A stretch of 64,000 bases of DNA from JBKEBQ01 sp047973225 (GCA_047973225.1 JBKEBQ010000016.1:1-64000); one strand, 5' to 3'. Counted from the first letter of the stretch, positions 44,107 to 54,116 are shown. The notes: generated by a model not told the origin, from the sequence alone. Made by a program: numbers and translations.

Positions 44107-45069
44107 TTATAAATTAGTCTGTATATATGTACAATTTCCTTTCACCGTATACTTTCCTGCGTTTGCTTCGATAAAAATACTATCCCCAGCATGTACTTCC
44201 ATTATCTCCTCATGCAAACAAATACAAGCACTTCCGGATAAAAATACGAGCGAATGAAAACTCGACGCATCACAACACACTGCAACACTTTCTTTCACAT
44301 CATACTTGATGGTTTCAAAATAGGGTGTCATTGCCAATTCACTTGCTTTATAATCGATATCATCATGTCGTATCACGCTTGCTTCAGCATCGGTATTGAT
44401 CGGTGATAAATTGCTTACATCAACAGCTTTTTGAATATGTAATTTGCGTGGTTTCCCATCAACTCCTACCCTGCCAAAATCATAAACGCGATAGGTTGAA
44501 TTAGAACTTTGTTGGATCTCACAAATTAAAATCCCCTCACCAATTGCATGAATCGTTCCGGCTTTTATATAAAAACAATCCCCTGGCTTTACTGGAACTT
44601 TTTTCAATACGTCTAAAACCGTGTCGTTTTCAATTCGTTTTTTAAATTCTTCCTTGCTGATTGTTTGATTCACGCCATAATATAAAAAGGAATCTTTTTT
44701 GCAATCTACAATGTACCACATCTCATTTTTCCCATATTCATGTTCATGTTTTAATGCATATGGATCGTCTGGATGAACTTGAATCGACAACGCTTGTTTC
44801 GCATCGATAAATTTAATCAAAATCGGAAACTTGTCATATTGTTGCGCTTTCTTTCCTAACTTCGCTTTGTCCAATCCATTTAAATACTCGATAAAAGTTT
44901 TTCCTTTCAAAACACCATTTTCAATGATCGATGGACCATCCTTATGGGCACTCAATTCCCAAGCCTCTGCTATTTTATCGGCACTGCTTTTCATTGCATA
45001 TCGCGTTTTTAATTGATTCCCACCCCATAAATAGTCCTTATAAGCGGGAGATAATCGCATCATTTTCAT
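44107..45069 (-). CDS. manA: Mannose-6-phosphate isomerase, class I
   Basis: 320 residues. Interconverts mannose 6-phosphate and fructose 6-phosphate. Start MKMMRLSPAYKDYLWGGNQL, substrate/zinc motifs EAWELSAHKDGPS, ALSIQVHPDDPYAL, YGKNEMWYIVDC, and the GTIHAIGEGILICEIQQSSN segment. RBS AGGAGGCGAC. Intact, unlike the second copy at 58797. Terminates close to the convergent membrane protein gene. Confidence 0.94.
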   Translation of the reverse strand: MKMMRLSPAYKDYLWGGNQLKTRYAMKSSADKIAEAWELSAHKDGPSIIENGVLKGKTFIEYLNGLDKAKLGKKAQQYDKFPILIKFIDAKQALSIQVHPDDPYALKHEHEYGKNEMWYIVDCKKDSFLYYGVNQTISKEEFKKRIENDTVLDVLKKVPVKPGDCFYIKAGTIHAIGEGILICEIQQSSNSTYRVYDFGRVGVDGKPRKLHIQKAVDVSNLSPINTDAEASVIRHDDIDYKASELAMTPYFETIKYDVKESVAVCCDASSFHSLVFLSGSACICLHEEIMEVHAGDSIFIEANAGKYTVKGNCTYIQTNL

Positions 45070-45186
45070 ATAGTCGCCTCCTGTATAATAACATCTTTCT
45101 ATATACTTCTATATTTTATCATTTTTTATAATGTATTACTATTGTATACCTTGTTAGAAATAAAAAAAGTGATACATAACATACCA

Positions 45187-46089
45187 CTATAGTGTACTTG
45201 TATTGTTGTAAGCCAAACAAGCAGCGCCAATAAGTCCACTATCTTCATCTAAATTTGATTTTTTCATCGTAATAAGATGTCCCAATCCTTTATATACTTT
45301 TGCTTTTGTACGACTTTCAACGTCCTCAACAAAGCCATCAATCTTCAAAGCAACACTTCCGCCTAAAATAAAAATTTCAGGATCAACCATCGCAAAAATT
45401 GCTGCACATAAATTTGCCAAATACTCTTTAGCATCCTCCATAATTTCTTTCGCAATATCATTTCCTTGCCTTGCCAAATCATTTACTTCTCCTGCATGGG
45501 CAACATTAAGTCCAGCTTTTTTTGCCCGTGTTGTAATGGCTGTTCCACTGGCAATTGCTTCAATCCCACCTGGTAAAATACTGCCATGACTAGGACCATC
45601 TTTCCACATAATCACGTTTGCAACTTCATTCGCATATCCGTGTGCACCTTGAAAGATTTGCTTATCAATCACAAGTCCCGATCCCAATCCGGTTGATATC
45701 GTTAAAAACTGTACATAGCGTACATCTTTTCCTTGTCCAATGGTAGCTTCTGCTAAACATGCCAAGTTGGCATCATTCTCTAAGAAAACCGGCAAGCCAC
45801 TAAGTTTACTTAAAACCTCAACAATCTTAAAATTTCGCCACGCACCATGTAGATTGGGTGTATCTAATACGACGCCATGAAGTAAATCCAATGGTCCAGG
45901 ACAGGAAAGACCAATCCCCACAATATCCTTATCAAAAGATGCCACGGTATCCGTTATTTTTTTTAGCGTTATTTCCGGTTGTTTTGTGTCGGTAGCAAAT
46001 TGTACACGCTCTAATAAACGATACGTTTCATCAATCAAAGCGACCCTCGTGTTGGTTCCTCCAATATCAATACCAATGGCATATTTCAT
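45187..46089 (-). CDS. ROK-family sugar kinase lacking the zinc-binding Cys motif
   Basis: 300 residues. N-terminal ATP motif GIDIGGTNTRVALID and the sugar-binding LENDANLACLAEATIGQG are canonical. ROK enzymes usually have E-x-G-H and C-x-C-G-x-x-G-C-x-E; here the region reads ANEVANVIMWKDGPSHGSIL then PGGIEAIASG, so both the zinc Cys and the GH are lost. Beta-glucoside kinases of the BglK type also lack these. Neighbouring 6-phospho-beta-glucosidase genes make a glucose or beta-glucoside kinase plausible. Confidence 0.82.
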   Translation of the reverse strand: MKYAIGIDIGGTNTRVALIDETYRLLERVQFATDTKQPEITLKKITDTVASFDKDIVGIGLSCPGPLDLLHGVVLDTPNLHGAWRNFKIVEVLSKLSGLPVFLENDANLACLAEATIGQGKDVRYVQFLTISTGLGSGLVIDKQIFQGAHGYANEVANVIMWKDGPSHGSILPGGIEAIASGTAITTRAKKAGLNVAHAGEVNDLARQGNDIAKEIMEDAKEYLANLCAAIFAMVDPEIFILGGSVALKIDGFVEDVESRTKAKVYKGLGHLITMKKSNLDEDSGLIGAACLAYNNTSTL

Positions 46090-46166
46090 GGTTAATCTCC
46101 TTTTCCCTTATACATATACTTATTATGCCTATCTTATCATGTATTTGTCTTCAATAGTACCTTATC

Positions 46167-46901
46167 TCATTCAATAATGTGAATATTTTTTTTCTTGCGA
46201 ACCTCTTTTGGTAATGCATTCGTATAAATTTCACATTCATCCATATCAAAAGCCTTACCCGCAAATACATTATAAAACTTACTTTCGTCAGCCACGATCA
46301 AATACTTTCGTGATTGTCGTTTCACTTGACGCTGATATATAGCCTGTTCTATCGTTGGATACGTAATTCCATGTGTCTTATCAATACCACCACAGCCAAT
46401 AAAAGCAATATCAAAATTCATCGTCTTTACCATATCTTTTGCCAAAGAGTCAAAACATGCAAAAGAAGTTTTTGAAACTTTTCCACCAATTTTAATAATA
46501 TCATAAGATACCTTTTGAAAAGGTGTAAAAGAAGTGAAATTTGTGACAATGGTTACCTCTTTATTGATAAAGGGTATCATTTCCATAACTGTTGTTGATG
46601 AATCTAAATAAATCATATCACCATTTTTTATCATCGATACCATATATTTTGCAATGTGAATTTTATCTTCCATATTTTGGTGTTTTTTTGTCGCAAAAAC
46701 ATCTTCGTAACTATTATGCTTAAGTCTAACATCACCACCATGAAACATAATAATTTTATTTTCGGCTTCTAAAAATTTCAAATCACGCCGAATCGTTGAA
46801 GCACTTACCTTTGGGAATACTTGTAGAAATTGTTCAATTGTATAGACATCATATTGTAAAAGAATATCTAATATCCTACTCTGTCTTTCATACGCCAACA
46901 T
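46167..46901 (-). CDS. DeoR-family transcriptional regulator
   Basis: 244 residues from ATG 46901 (GGGGGAG upstream; six extra codons in a longer frame are unlikely). N-terminal HTH ERQSRILDILLQYDVYTIEQ, then SASTIRRDLKFLEAENKI, and the DeoR sensor domain (MIYLDSSTTVMEMIPFI, then FIGCGGIDKTHGITYP and YLIVADESKF). These bind phosphosugars. It follows the GH1 gene on the same strand and probably controls the PTS/GH1 operon upstream. Confidence 0.9.
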   Translation of the reverse strand: MLAYERQSRILDILLQYDVYTIEQFLQVFPKVSASTIRRDLKFLEAENKIIMFHGGDVRLKHNSYEDVFATKKHQNMEDKIHIAKYMVSMIKNGDMIYLDSSTTVMEMIPFINKEVTIVTNFTSFTPFQKVSYDIIKIGGKVSKTSFACFDSLAKDMVKTMNFDIAFIGCGGIDKTHGITYPTIEQAIYQRQVKRQSRKYLIVADESKFYNVFAGKAFDMDECEIYTNALPKEVRKKKNIHIIE

Positions 46902-46918
46902 ACGCACTCCCCCAGTCA

Positions 46919-48322
46919 TTAAAATCCGTTATTTTCACTTACCTTTTGATACCAATATCCCGACGCTTTAATCGATCGTTTTTGGGTTTTAAGATCAACC
47001 GCAATAAAACCATAACGATTTTTATATGCATTGTTCCAAGACCAACAATCAAATCCACACCATGCATGATAACCAAAGCAATGACTGCCTTCTGCTATTG
47101 CTTTGTGTAACCACTGCAAGTGTTCTTTGTAAAAGGAAATACGGTATGTGTCGTTGATTTTTCCACTTTCATCACGATACTGTTGTTCGCCCTCAACACC
47201 CATTCCATTTTCCGAAATAAACCATGGTGTATGCGGGTATTTATCTCTCATTACGATGGCAATATCATATATCGCTTGTGGATAAATCTCCCATCCGCGA
47301 TAAGGATTGATGCGTTTTTGTGGCCAATCATAAGGTTCAAAATAACGATCCGGCATCCACTGTTCAAAAGCATCATCTGCTAATGCTTCTTTTCTTGCTT
47401 TTACGCGTCTTGGATGATAGTAATTCACACCCAAAAAATCAACGGTATTTTCTTTGATGATGTTTGCATCTCCATCTTCACTCTTCCATAATACACCATC
47501 ACGTTTCAGTATTTCTACTAATTTCTGTGGAAATTCTCCATGAATGGCGGTTTCCACAAAGACATTGTTGAAAAAATCATCCACAAATTCGCTAGCTTCT
47601 ACATCTGCCTTACCGTTTGTAGCTGGGTAGGCTGGTGTGAGATTTAAAATCGTTGAAATCTTTGCACCATTTTCATGTGCCTTACTTTTTTTAAAAACGG
47701 CAATGGTTTTCGCCGTAGCCAATACTTGATGATATATGATTTGTAGCGCATCCTCTCCTTTTCCAATATATTTTGGATAATGGAAACCATACATATACGC
47801 TGCCTCTGGTACCACCATTGGTTCATTAAAGACTGCCCAATACTTTACGCGATCACCAAACAAATCAAAGGCAATCGCTGCATACTTCACAAATAAATCA
47901 ACAACTTCTCTTGCATACCAACCATTATATTTTTGTTGAAGTTCCATCGGCATATCAAAATGATATAAATTGATCACTGGCTCAATACCAGCTTTTATAA
48001 ATTCATCAATCATATCACTATAAAACTTGCTTCCCGCTTCATCCACTTCTCCTGTCGTAAAGTCTTTGATTAAACGTGTCCACTGGATACTTGTACGAAA
48101 AGAATTCATTCCCACTTTCTTCAACAAGCGAATATCTTCGCGATAGGTTTCATAGAAATTACTTGTCGTAAAGGGACCTACACCATCAAAAAATGCGGTC
48201 TTTTCGCTTTCATACCAATAATCCATAATGTTTTTATGCACTTTTTGGTGAAATCCTTCACTTTGCGGTCCAGAAGTTGCTGCACCCCACCAAAAATTCT
48301 CTGGAAATTTATACTTTAACAT
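46919..48322 (-). CDS. GH1 6-phospho-beta-glucosidase
   Basis: 467 residues. Catalytic acid/base Glu in WAVFNEPMVVPEAAYMYG and nucleophile Glu in PWFISENGMGVEGE. The C-terminal CWSWNNAYKNRYGFI holds Ser, Lys and Tyr, the residues that bind the 6-phosphate in GH1 phospho-glucosidases (non-phospho enzymes have Glu-Trp there). It would hydrolyse cellobiose 6-phosphate-like products of the PTS encoded upstream. Starts 12 bases after the next GH1 gene's stop. Confidence 0.9.
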   Translation of the reverse strand: MLKYKFPENFWWGAATSGPQSEGFHQKVHKNIMDYWYESEKTAFFDGVGPFTTSNFYETYREDIRLLKKVGMNSFRTSIQWTRLIKDFTTGEVDEAGSKFYSDMIDEFIKAGIEPVINLYHFDMPMELQQKYNGWYAREVVDLFVKYAAIAFDLFGDRVKYWAVFNEPMVVPEAAYMYGFHYPKYIGKGEDALQIIYHQVLATAKTIAVFKKSKAHENGAKISTILNLTPAYPATNGKADVEASEFVDDFFNNVFVETAIHGEFPQKLVEILKRDGVLWKSEDGDANIIKENTVDFLGVNYYHPRRVKARKEALADDAFEQWMPDRYFEPYDWPQKRINPYRGWEIYPQAIYDIAIVMRDKYPHTPWFISENGMGVEGEQQYRDESGKINDTYRISFYKEHLQWLHKAIAEGSHCFGYHAWCGFDCWSWNNAYKNRYGFIAVDLKTQKRSIKASGYWYQKVSENNGF

Positions 48323-48334
48323 ACCTTCTTCCTC

Positions 48335-49762
48335 CTACATATCAATTGGTGAACCTTCAATATCTGTAAATTCGAATTCGCCTTTTTGAACCATGTCATG
48401 ATAAAAGCTCGCTGATTTTTTAAAGCGACGTTTACGATTATTTTTTAGATCCACTTCAATAAGTCCATAACGATTTTTAAAGGCATTAAGTGGCGAACAA
48501 TTATCCATACCTGCAAACAGCCAATAGCCTTTGCAGTTGCATCCTTCACTCACTGCTTTTAATAGCCATGCTAAGTGTTCCTTGATGTAGTCAATGCGAT
48601 AATCATCGATAATCATGCCTTCTTGATTACGATACACATCTTCATTTTCTACACCCATCCCTGATTCCGCAACCACCCATTCAATATTTCCATATTCATC
48701 ACGGATACGCAAAGCGGCATCATATATGGCTTTTGGATAAATTTCCCATCCGCGATAAGGATTCATCCGTTTTCCTGGCATATCATACTCGCTATAATAT
48801 TTTTTAAAATGGAAGAATTCATGATTCCATTCGTATTCTGCGCCCTTCACACGAAGCGGTTGATAATAATTCAATCCTAGTATATCAATGGTGTTTTCTT
48901 TAATAATATCAAAGTCTTCTTTTTCATATTCAAACATACAATTCTCTGCCTTCAAAACATCAAGCAATTGTTTTGGATATTCACCCTTGATGGCGGTATC
49001 CATAAACGCACCCCAATATAAAGCGTCTGCAATCGTTTTTGCCTTTTTATCTTGCACATTATCGTCTGAGCGCGCATAGATAAAGGCAGGATTGATAATC
49101 ATTCCAATTTTTCCATCTAATTTTAATGCACGATATTTAGCAATAGCTTTGGCACTTGCTAAAACTTTACCATGTATCCAATTCATGGCACGCTTTGTAT
49201 CACATCCATAAGGCCACCAAAATCCATCCATAAAACAAAGTTGCGGAATTACGATGGGTTCATTAAAGGTATAAAACTGTTTCACTTTATGTCCATAGCG
49301 AGTAAACACTTCCTGTGCGTATTGCACATACATATCAACAACTTTGCGAGATGCATAACCATCGTAATGTTCATAATAATAGGCTGGCAACTCCCAATGT
49401 TCTAAACATACAATGGGTTCAATTCCATTCTCTAAATAGCAATCAATAACATCATCATAGTGTTTTGCTTCTACTTCATTTACTTCGCCCGTCTCAAAAT
49501 CTGCAATAAACCGTGACCAGTCCGGATTAAAGCGCACCTGTTGACAGCCGGTTTGTTTTAACAGCTGAATGTCTTCTTTGTAGCGTTCATAATGCTCACA
49601 AGCTTTGGTTGGGCCATAGCCCTCAAACCAACGCTCTGGATGCGCGCGATACATCAAATCAGGAAAATGTAAATGATCCTCTTTTTTATTATGGTTTCCT
49701 TCCACTTGCCACGCTGGCATATTTGCGCCGATTTTGAAATCGTTAGGAATTTTATATTTCAT
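48335..49762 (-). CDS. GH1 6-phospho-beta-glucosidase, ESG variant
   Basis: 475 residues. Acid/base Glu in FYTFNEPIVIPQ and nucleophile Glu in EWVVAESGMGVENE, with Ser in place of the usual Asn after the Glu. The phosphate-binding set is present in NCSPLNAFKNRYGLIEV. It is parallel to and only partly similar to its neighbour, so it probably handles a different beta-linked disaccharide phosphate. RBS AAGGGAAGG-like, two bases after the RDD gene stop. Confidence 0.88.
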   Translation of the reverse strand: MKYKIPNDFKIGANMPAWQVEGNHNKKEDHLHFPDLMYRAHPERWFEGYGPTKACEHYERYKEDIQLLKQTGCQQVRFNPDWSRFIADFETGEVNEVEAKHYDDVIDCYLENGIEPIVCLEHWELPAYYYEHYDGYASRKVVDMYVQYAQEVFTRYGHKVKQFYTFNEPIVIPQLCFMDGFWWPYGCDTKRAMNWIHGKVLASAKAIAKYRALKLDGKIGMIINPAFIYARSDDNVQDKKAKTIADALYWGAFMDTAIKGEYPKQLLDVLKAENCMFEYEKEDFDIIKENTIDILGLNYYQPLRVKGAEYEWNHEFFHFKKYYSEYDMPGKRMNPYRGWEIYPKAIYDAALRIRDEYGNIEWVVAESGMGVENEDVYRNQEGMIIDDYRIDYIKEHLAWLLKAVSEGCNCKGYWLFAGMDNCSPLNAFKNRYGLIEVDLKNNRKRRFKKSASFYHDMVQKGEFEFTDIEGSPIDM

Positions 49763-49763
49763 T

Positions 49764-50279
49764 TTACACCTTCCCTTCTATATACTCAATATTCGTTTTA
49801 GCTACGAAATCATACATGGTCGATTTTCCTAAAAGTGCCAAAACAATATTCACTATCAGAAGCAGCCATAAACCATCTGCAATGAGGGCTGCGCTTCCAC
49901 CAATCATATTTGCCAATACATAAGAAACTACACCACAAGGGTTGATGATCAACAGTTTCAATCCTCCTCTTATAAATAGGCTTGACACATGAAACGGCAC
50001 CATTTTCGTTTTTAGTATTTTCTTTGAAATGGTTTTACCACCAAAGAAAATAGGAATACATACTTCATAAATAAAGAGCACACCAATATACAAAAAAAGA
50101 AACGATGGTTTGCTCATAATATTCGCAAACAAATCCCCATACGCTGATAAATTTCCACTAAAAGCCATATACTTTTCAATTCCAAAAAAGTATATCAAAA
50201 TCATGATATACATAAGCAAATACCAAATGGCATAATCAATTAAAAAACCTAATGACCGTGTCATCTTTATATTTTTCAT
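49764..50279 (-). CDS. RDD-like membrane protein
   Basis: 171 residues from ATG 50279 (GAGAGGG six bases upstream). Three to four membrane helices. R-x-x-G-F-L-I-D-Y near the start, GGKTISKKILKTKMVP in the middle and STMYDFVAKTNI at the end follow the RDD pattern. RDD proteins have been linked to ion exchange in some bacteria. Its place between the EIIC gene and two phospho-glucosidase genes is unusual and its role is unknown. Confidence 0.65.
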   Translation of the reverse strand: MKNIKMTRSLGFLIDYAIWYLLMYIMILIYFFGIEKYMAFSGNLSAYGDLFANIMSKPSFLFLYIGVLFIYEVCIPIFFGGKTISKKILKTKMVPFHVSSLFIRGGLKLLIINPCGVVSYVLANMIGGSAALIADGLWLLLIVNIVLALLGKSTMYDFVAKTNIEYIEGKV

Positions 50280-50402
50280 ATTATTCCCTCTCAATCCTGT
50301 TTAAGCGTTCATTCGCAAAAACTTAATTACATCTACATGCATATATCTCTAAATTTTAAAATAGGATTAGAATTTAAAATCCTAATCCTACAAGTTACAA
50401 TT

Positions 50403-51752
50403 TTATTGATTTGTTTCTGCTTGAAGCTGTTCTTGTTCATTTTTGTATTGTGCATTTCCCGCCAATACAAACGGAATAAATACCACCACATTAAGCGCAA
50501 TACATACCAACTGATATATACCACCCATAATAGATCCCGTACCAATCATTCCACCAAAGAACATCGGCATTGTCCATGGTACTACATAGCGGAATACTGG
50601 CATTAATCCAAACTTGATAAAGAGCATCCCAATAACGGTGTTCAACAGTGGGTTTAATACATAAGGAATCAACAATAATGGATTCAAAACAATTGGAATT
50701 CCAAATGCCAATGGTTCTTGTACATTGAAAATCATAGCTGGTAAACCAACTTTCGAAATAGCTCGCCAATCATCTCTTTTAGAAGCTATAAAGATGGCAA
50801 TCGGTAGTGCAATCACATGTCCCAATCCCGCTTCGAAGAAACCGTTGGTAAAAATGTAAGATGTTTCACCTGCCTGATTAGCAAGCTGCGCTGGCATATA
50901 TACTAAATTTTGAATAACCGCAGTTACATTGTGACCATGGATTCCAAACCACCAGAAAATCCAAATTAAAAATTGATAAATAAGTGAGAATCCCAAACCT
51001 TGCGAAAAGCCCATAAGTGGCGCTTGCAAAGCAGCATATAATACATCATTGAGTGCTGGTTGACTAATCCATGTCAAAATTGATTGGAATAGCGTAACCA
51101 TAAATAGTACAATAATTACCGGAATCAACACCGCAAAAGAATTCGAAACTGCAGGAGGAACACTCTCTGGCATTTTGATTAGAATTTTTTCACTTTTTAC
51201 CAATTTACAGTATATCCACGTAACGACCGTTGTTGTGATAATGGCAGTTAATACTGCAGAACTTCCAAAATAAGCTGTTGAAAAAGCTCCAATGATATCT
51301 CCTGATTCACCCGTAACTGTTGCTGGTGTAATTAATAAATAACAAACCAGTGCCAATACCGCCGCAATAAATGGATCTTTATTCTTCCACATCTTTGCCA
51401 ATCGATAGGCGAATGTTAATACCAATAATAACGAAAATATTCCAAACGTTACGGTTACAACGGAACCACAAAGTCCTTGCAACTTACGACACATCTCAAC
51501 AAATCCTGAATTTAAATACGCTTCACCTTCTAAACCAGTGAAGACCTTACCTAAATTCAACCCTAAATCCCCTAAAATAGTTCCTGTTGGTTCAAATACC
51601 ACCCAGTTGAAAATCCCAAAAAAGGAACCTCCAACAATAAATGGAATTAAGGAACTAAAGGAATCACGCATTGCCAATAAGTATTTATTGCTGGAAACAA
51701 TATTTGCTAATGGCATTAATAATTTTTCTAATTTTTGAATAAATGTTTGCAT
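50403..51752 (-). CDS. PTS EIIC component, lactose/cellobiose family
   Basis: 449 residues, about ten helices. Hallmarks: DSFSSLIPFIVGGSFFGIFN near the start, FWWFGIHGHNVTAVIQNLVY (the family's GIHG sugar-binding region) and MIFNVQEPLAFGIPIVLNPL (NEP-like ..QEP.. motif). It transports beta-glucosides such as cellobiose with the EIIB encoded upstream. RBS AAGGGAGAAG. The EIIA that this family needs is not encoded in the window. Confidence 0.92.
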   Translation of the reverse strand: MQTFIQKLEKLLMPLANIVSSNKYLLAMRDSFSSLIPFIVGGSFFGIFNWVVFEPTGTILGDLGLNLGKVFTGLEGEAYLNSGFVEMCRKLQGLCGSVVTVTFGIFSLLLVLTFAYRLAKMWKNKDPFIAAVLALVCYLLITPATVTGESGDIIGAFSTAYFGSSAVLTAIITTTVVTWIYCKLVKSEKILIKMPESVPPAVSNSFAVLIPVIIVLFMVTLFQSILTWISQPALNDVLYAALQAPLMGFSQGLGFSLIYQFLIWIFWWFGIHGHNVTAVIQNLVYMPAQLANQAGETSYIFTNGFFEAGLGHVIALPIAIFIASKRDDWRAISKVGLPAMIFNVQEPLAFGIPIVLNPLLLIPYVLNPLLNTVIGMLFIKFGLMPVFRYVVPWTMPMFFGGMIGTGSIMGGIYQLVCIALNVVVFIPFVLAGNAQYKNEQEQLQAETNQ

Positions 51753-51773
51753 TTCACTTCTCCCTTCTATGTA

Positions 51774-52082
51774 TTATTTTTTGATCAAGTTTAATGCTTG
51801 TTGCAATACAGCTTCACCATTGATGGTTCCATAATTGCGCATATCAATTAACGCAATCGGACAAACTCCATTTACCAACTTTTCAATCGTTGGCATCATA
51901 TGACGAATTTGAGGTCCTATCAGTACACAATCAATTTTGGATTGTTCTAATACCTCTTCAAGCACTTCAACTGAATATGCATCAATTTCTACGTCAATCC
52001 CTAGTTCTTTAGCACTTTTTAACATTTTTTGTACTAATACTGATGTAGACATACCTGCATTACAAGCCAACACAATTTTCAT
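51774..52082 (-). CDS. PTS EIIB component, lactose/cellobiose family
   Basis: 102 residues. Phosphocysteine Cys7 in IVLACNAGMSTSVLVQKM, the C-x-x-G-M-S-T-S signature. The remainder (DCVLIGPQIRHMM) also matches CelA/LicB-type EIIB. First gene of the minus-strand PTS/GH1 operon, RBS AAAGGAGAAC. Confidence 0.92.
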   Translation of the reverse strand: MKIVLACNAGMSTSVLVQKMLKSAKELGIDVEIDAYSVEVLEEVLEQSKIDCVLIGPQIRHMMPTIEKLVNGVCPIALIDMRNYGTINGEAVLQQALNLIKK

Positions 52083-52378
52083 AAGAAGTTCTCCTTTCTA
52101 CTTTTATGATAGCACTTACAAACTTATGAAGTAAATAATATTTATCTAAATAATTTCATTTTTTACCATTTTCCCATAAATGGTTTAAATATCCAGTATA
52201 TAAAGGATTATTTTGATTTATATGCGTCCATTTTGAAACCATATAAGGAGATTTTATTCATTATTTGTGCTTAATTATGAAAATATATGGAAATAAAATG
52301 TTGTTCGTGTTTTAGAAAGTTGCCTTTTGTTGTTGTTTCTTGCATAATGAGGTCAAATATTGATAATAGGAGGCAATC
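52083..52378. other. Divergent promoter region of the PTS/GH1 genes
   Basis: About 300 AT-rich bases between EIIB and the third GH1 gene. Both promoters should be here. No clear catabolite-responsive or DeoR-type operator could be picked out by eye. Confidence 0.35.
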
Positions 52379-53833
52379 ATGATGAAAGAATTAAAATTTC
52401 CTAAAGACTTTTTATGGGGTGGCGCTTCTTGGGCGAGCGGTTTTGAAGGTGCAAGATGTGAAGATGGAAAATCCTTAGACGTGTGGGATGATTGGTTTGC
52501 GCGCGAGCCAGAACGTTTTTATGATCAAGTAGGACCAAATTCCACACTCAATATGTACCACCGATATAAGGAATTTGTTCAATTATTAAGCGATTTGAAC
52601 ATGAATTCCTTTCGCTTTAGCATCAGTTGGGCACGTTTTATCCCCGACGGGAAAGGTGAAGTCAATCAAGCAGCTGTAAGCTTTTACCAAAATCTAATCG
52701 ATGAATTGAAAAAACATGATATTGAACCGATCATTTGTTTATGGCATTTCGACTTACCACTTTGCATGCAGGAGATTGGTGGATGGTTAAGTCGTAAGGT
52801 TGTTGAATACTTTACAAGCTATTGTGAACATGTATTTTCTTACTTCGCGAAACAAGTAAAGTACTTCGTTGTTTTAAACGAAGTCGGTGTTTTACCACAA
52901 GGCGGTTATCTTTATGATTTTCAACCACCCAATCGTATTGACTTCAAAGAGTCAATTCAAGCAGGATACCACCTTTTACTTGCTCAAGCCAAAGTCATTG
53001 CATGTTATCGCAAACATCACTACAACGGAGAAATCGGAACGGTATTAAACCCAAATCCTGTATATCCACGCAGTGACCATCCAGAAGATGTGAAAGCAGC
53101 TAAATTTGTTGATATGATTCGTGAACGCTTTTATCTAGATGTATCGATCAAAGGTGAACTACCGAAAGATTTTTTAGCCTTTGTTAAAGAATATAGCCTT
53201 ACCCCTAAAATGGCGGTTGAAGACACACAAGTATTAAAAAATAATACTGTTGATTTTTTGGGTGTTAACTATTATCAACCTTGTCGTGTGCAAACTCCTG
53301 ACAGTAACTGGGAAGATACGAAATTAAAGTTCTATCCTGAAAATTCACGACAAAAACAATCGGATCACTTTCCAAAGAAAGGGCAATTGATGCCCGAAAA
53401 ATTTTATAAGATATATGATAAGCCCGACAAAAAAATGAATTTTTCTAGGGGCTGGGAAATTTATCCAAAAGGTATTTATGATACGCTTATGCGCTTAAAA
53501 AATGAATATGGAAACATCAAATGTTACATTGGTGAAAATGGCATGGGGGTTGAAAACGAGGAACAATTCATCGATCAAAATGGTCAAGTCAATGATGCAT
53601 ATCGTATTGAATTTTACGATGAACATCTCTATTGGGTACACAAAGCCATCCAAGAAGGAAGCAATTGTTTCGGTTACCATGTTTGGGCACCTTTTGACAA
53701 TTGGTCGCCAATCAATGCTTTTAAAAACCGTTATGGTTTTTACCGCTACGATACAAAGGACAAGTCATTGACGATCAAAAAATCAGGATTATGGTTTTCG
53801 AATGTTTGTAAAGATAATGCACTAAAAAGATAG
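52379..53833 (+). CDS. GH1 6-phospho-beta-glucosidase, NEV variant
   Basis: 484 residues. It keeps the nucleophile in CYIGENGMGVENE and the phosphate-binding FDNWSPINAFKNRYGFY. At the acid/base site the motif is VVLNEVGVLPQGG, with Val instead of Pro after the catalytic Glu. RBS ATAGGAGG. Divergent from the PTS operon. It is the third GH1 gene in under 7 kb, with the same unusual GMGVE signature in all three, so they probably arose from a common ancestor by duplication. Confidence 0.87.
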   Translation: MMKELKFPKDFLWGGASWASGFEGARCEDGKSLDVWDDWFAREPERFYDQVGPNSTLNMYHRYKEFVQLLSDLNMNSFRFSISWARFIPDGKGEVNQAAVSFYQNLIDELKKHDIEPIICLWHFDLPLCMQEIGGWLSRKVVEYFTSYCEHVFSYFAKQVKYFVVLNEVGVLPQGGYLYDFQPPNRIDFKESIQAGYHLLLAQAKVIACYRKHHYNGEIGTVLNPNPVYPRSDHPEDVKAAKFVDMIRERFYLDVSIKGELPKDFLAFVKEYSLTPKMAVEDTQVLKNNTVDFLGVNYYQPCRVQTPDSNWEDTKLKFYPENSRQKQSDHFPKKGQLMPEKFYKIYDKPDKKMNFSRGWEIYPKGIYDTLMRLKNEYGNIKCYIGENGMGVENEEQFIDQNGQVNDAYRIEFYDEHLYWVHKAIQEGSNCFGYHVWAPFDNWSPINAFKNRYGFYRYDTKDKSLTIKKSGLWFSNVCKDNALKR

Positions 53834-53896
53834 CAGATACATTTCAGCATACAATAAATCTTTTGTGTCCGTTTACTTGTATACATATATTCACAA

Positions 53897-53932
53897 AAAA
53901 AAGGTGATCATTTTACTAATCAACCTCTTTAA
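53897..53932. terminator. Weak bidirectional terminator
   Basis: AAAAAAGGTGATCATTTT then ACTAATCAACCTCTTT can fold into a short bulged stem with A and T runs. It follows the third GH1 gene. Confidence 0.4.
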
Positions 53933-54084
53933 ATAGCCTTCTTAGTATTTTTATGATTAACATAATATACTATCTGTGAACTTATATATATATATCTAAT
54001 CTTGAGAAAATTGGTTCATAGGAGTTCTTTATAATTCCAACTTCATTTTACAATACAGGAATGTAACTTAGGTTAAAAAAAGAC

Positions 54085-54116
54085 TTGCCACTCAGGTGCG
54101 TTCATGCTATTATAAT
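54085..54116 (+). promoter_or_regulatory. tRNA-Asn promoter
   Basis: TTGCCA is followed after 17 bases by TATTAT (overlapping TATAAT), ending 12 bases before the mature tRNA. Confidence 0.6.
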
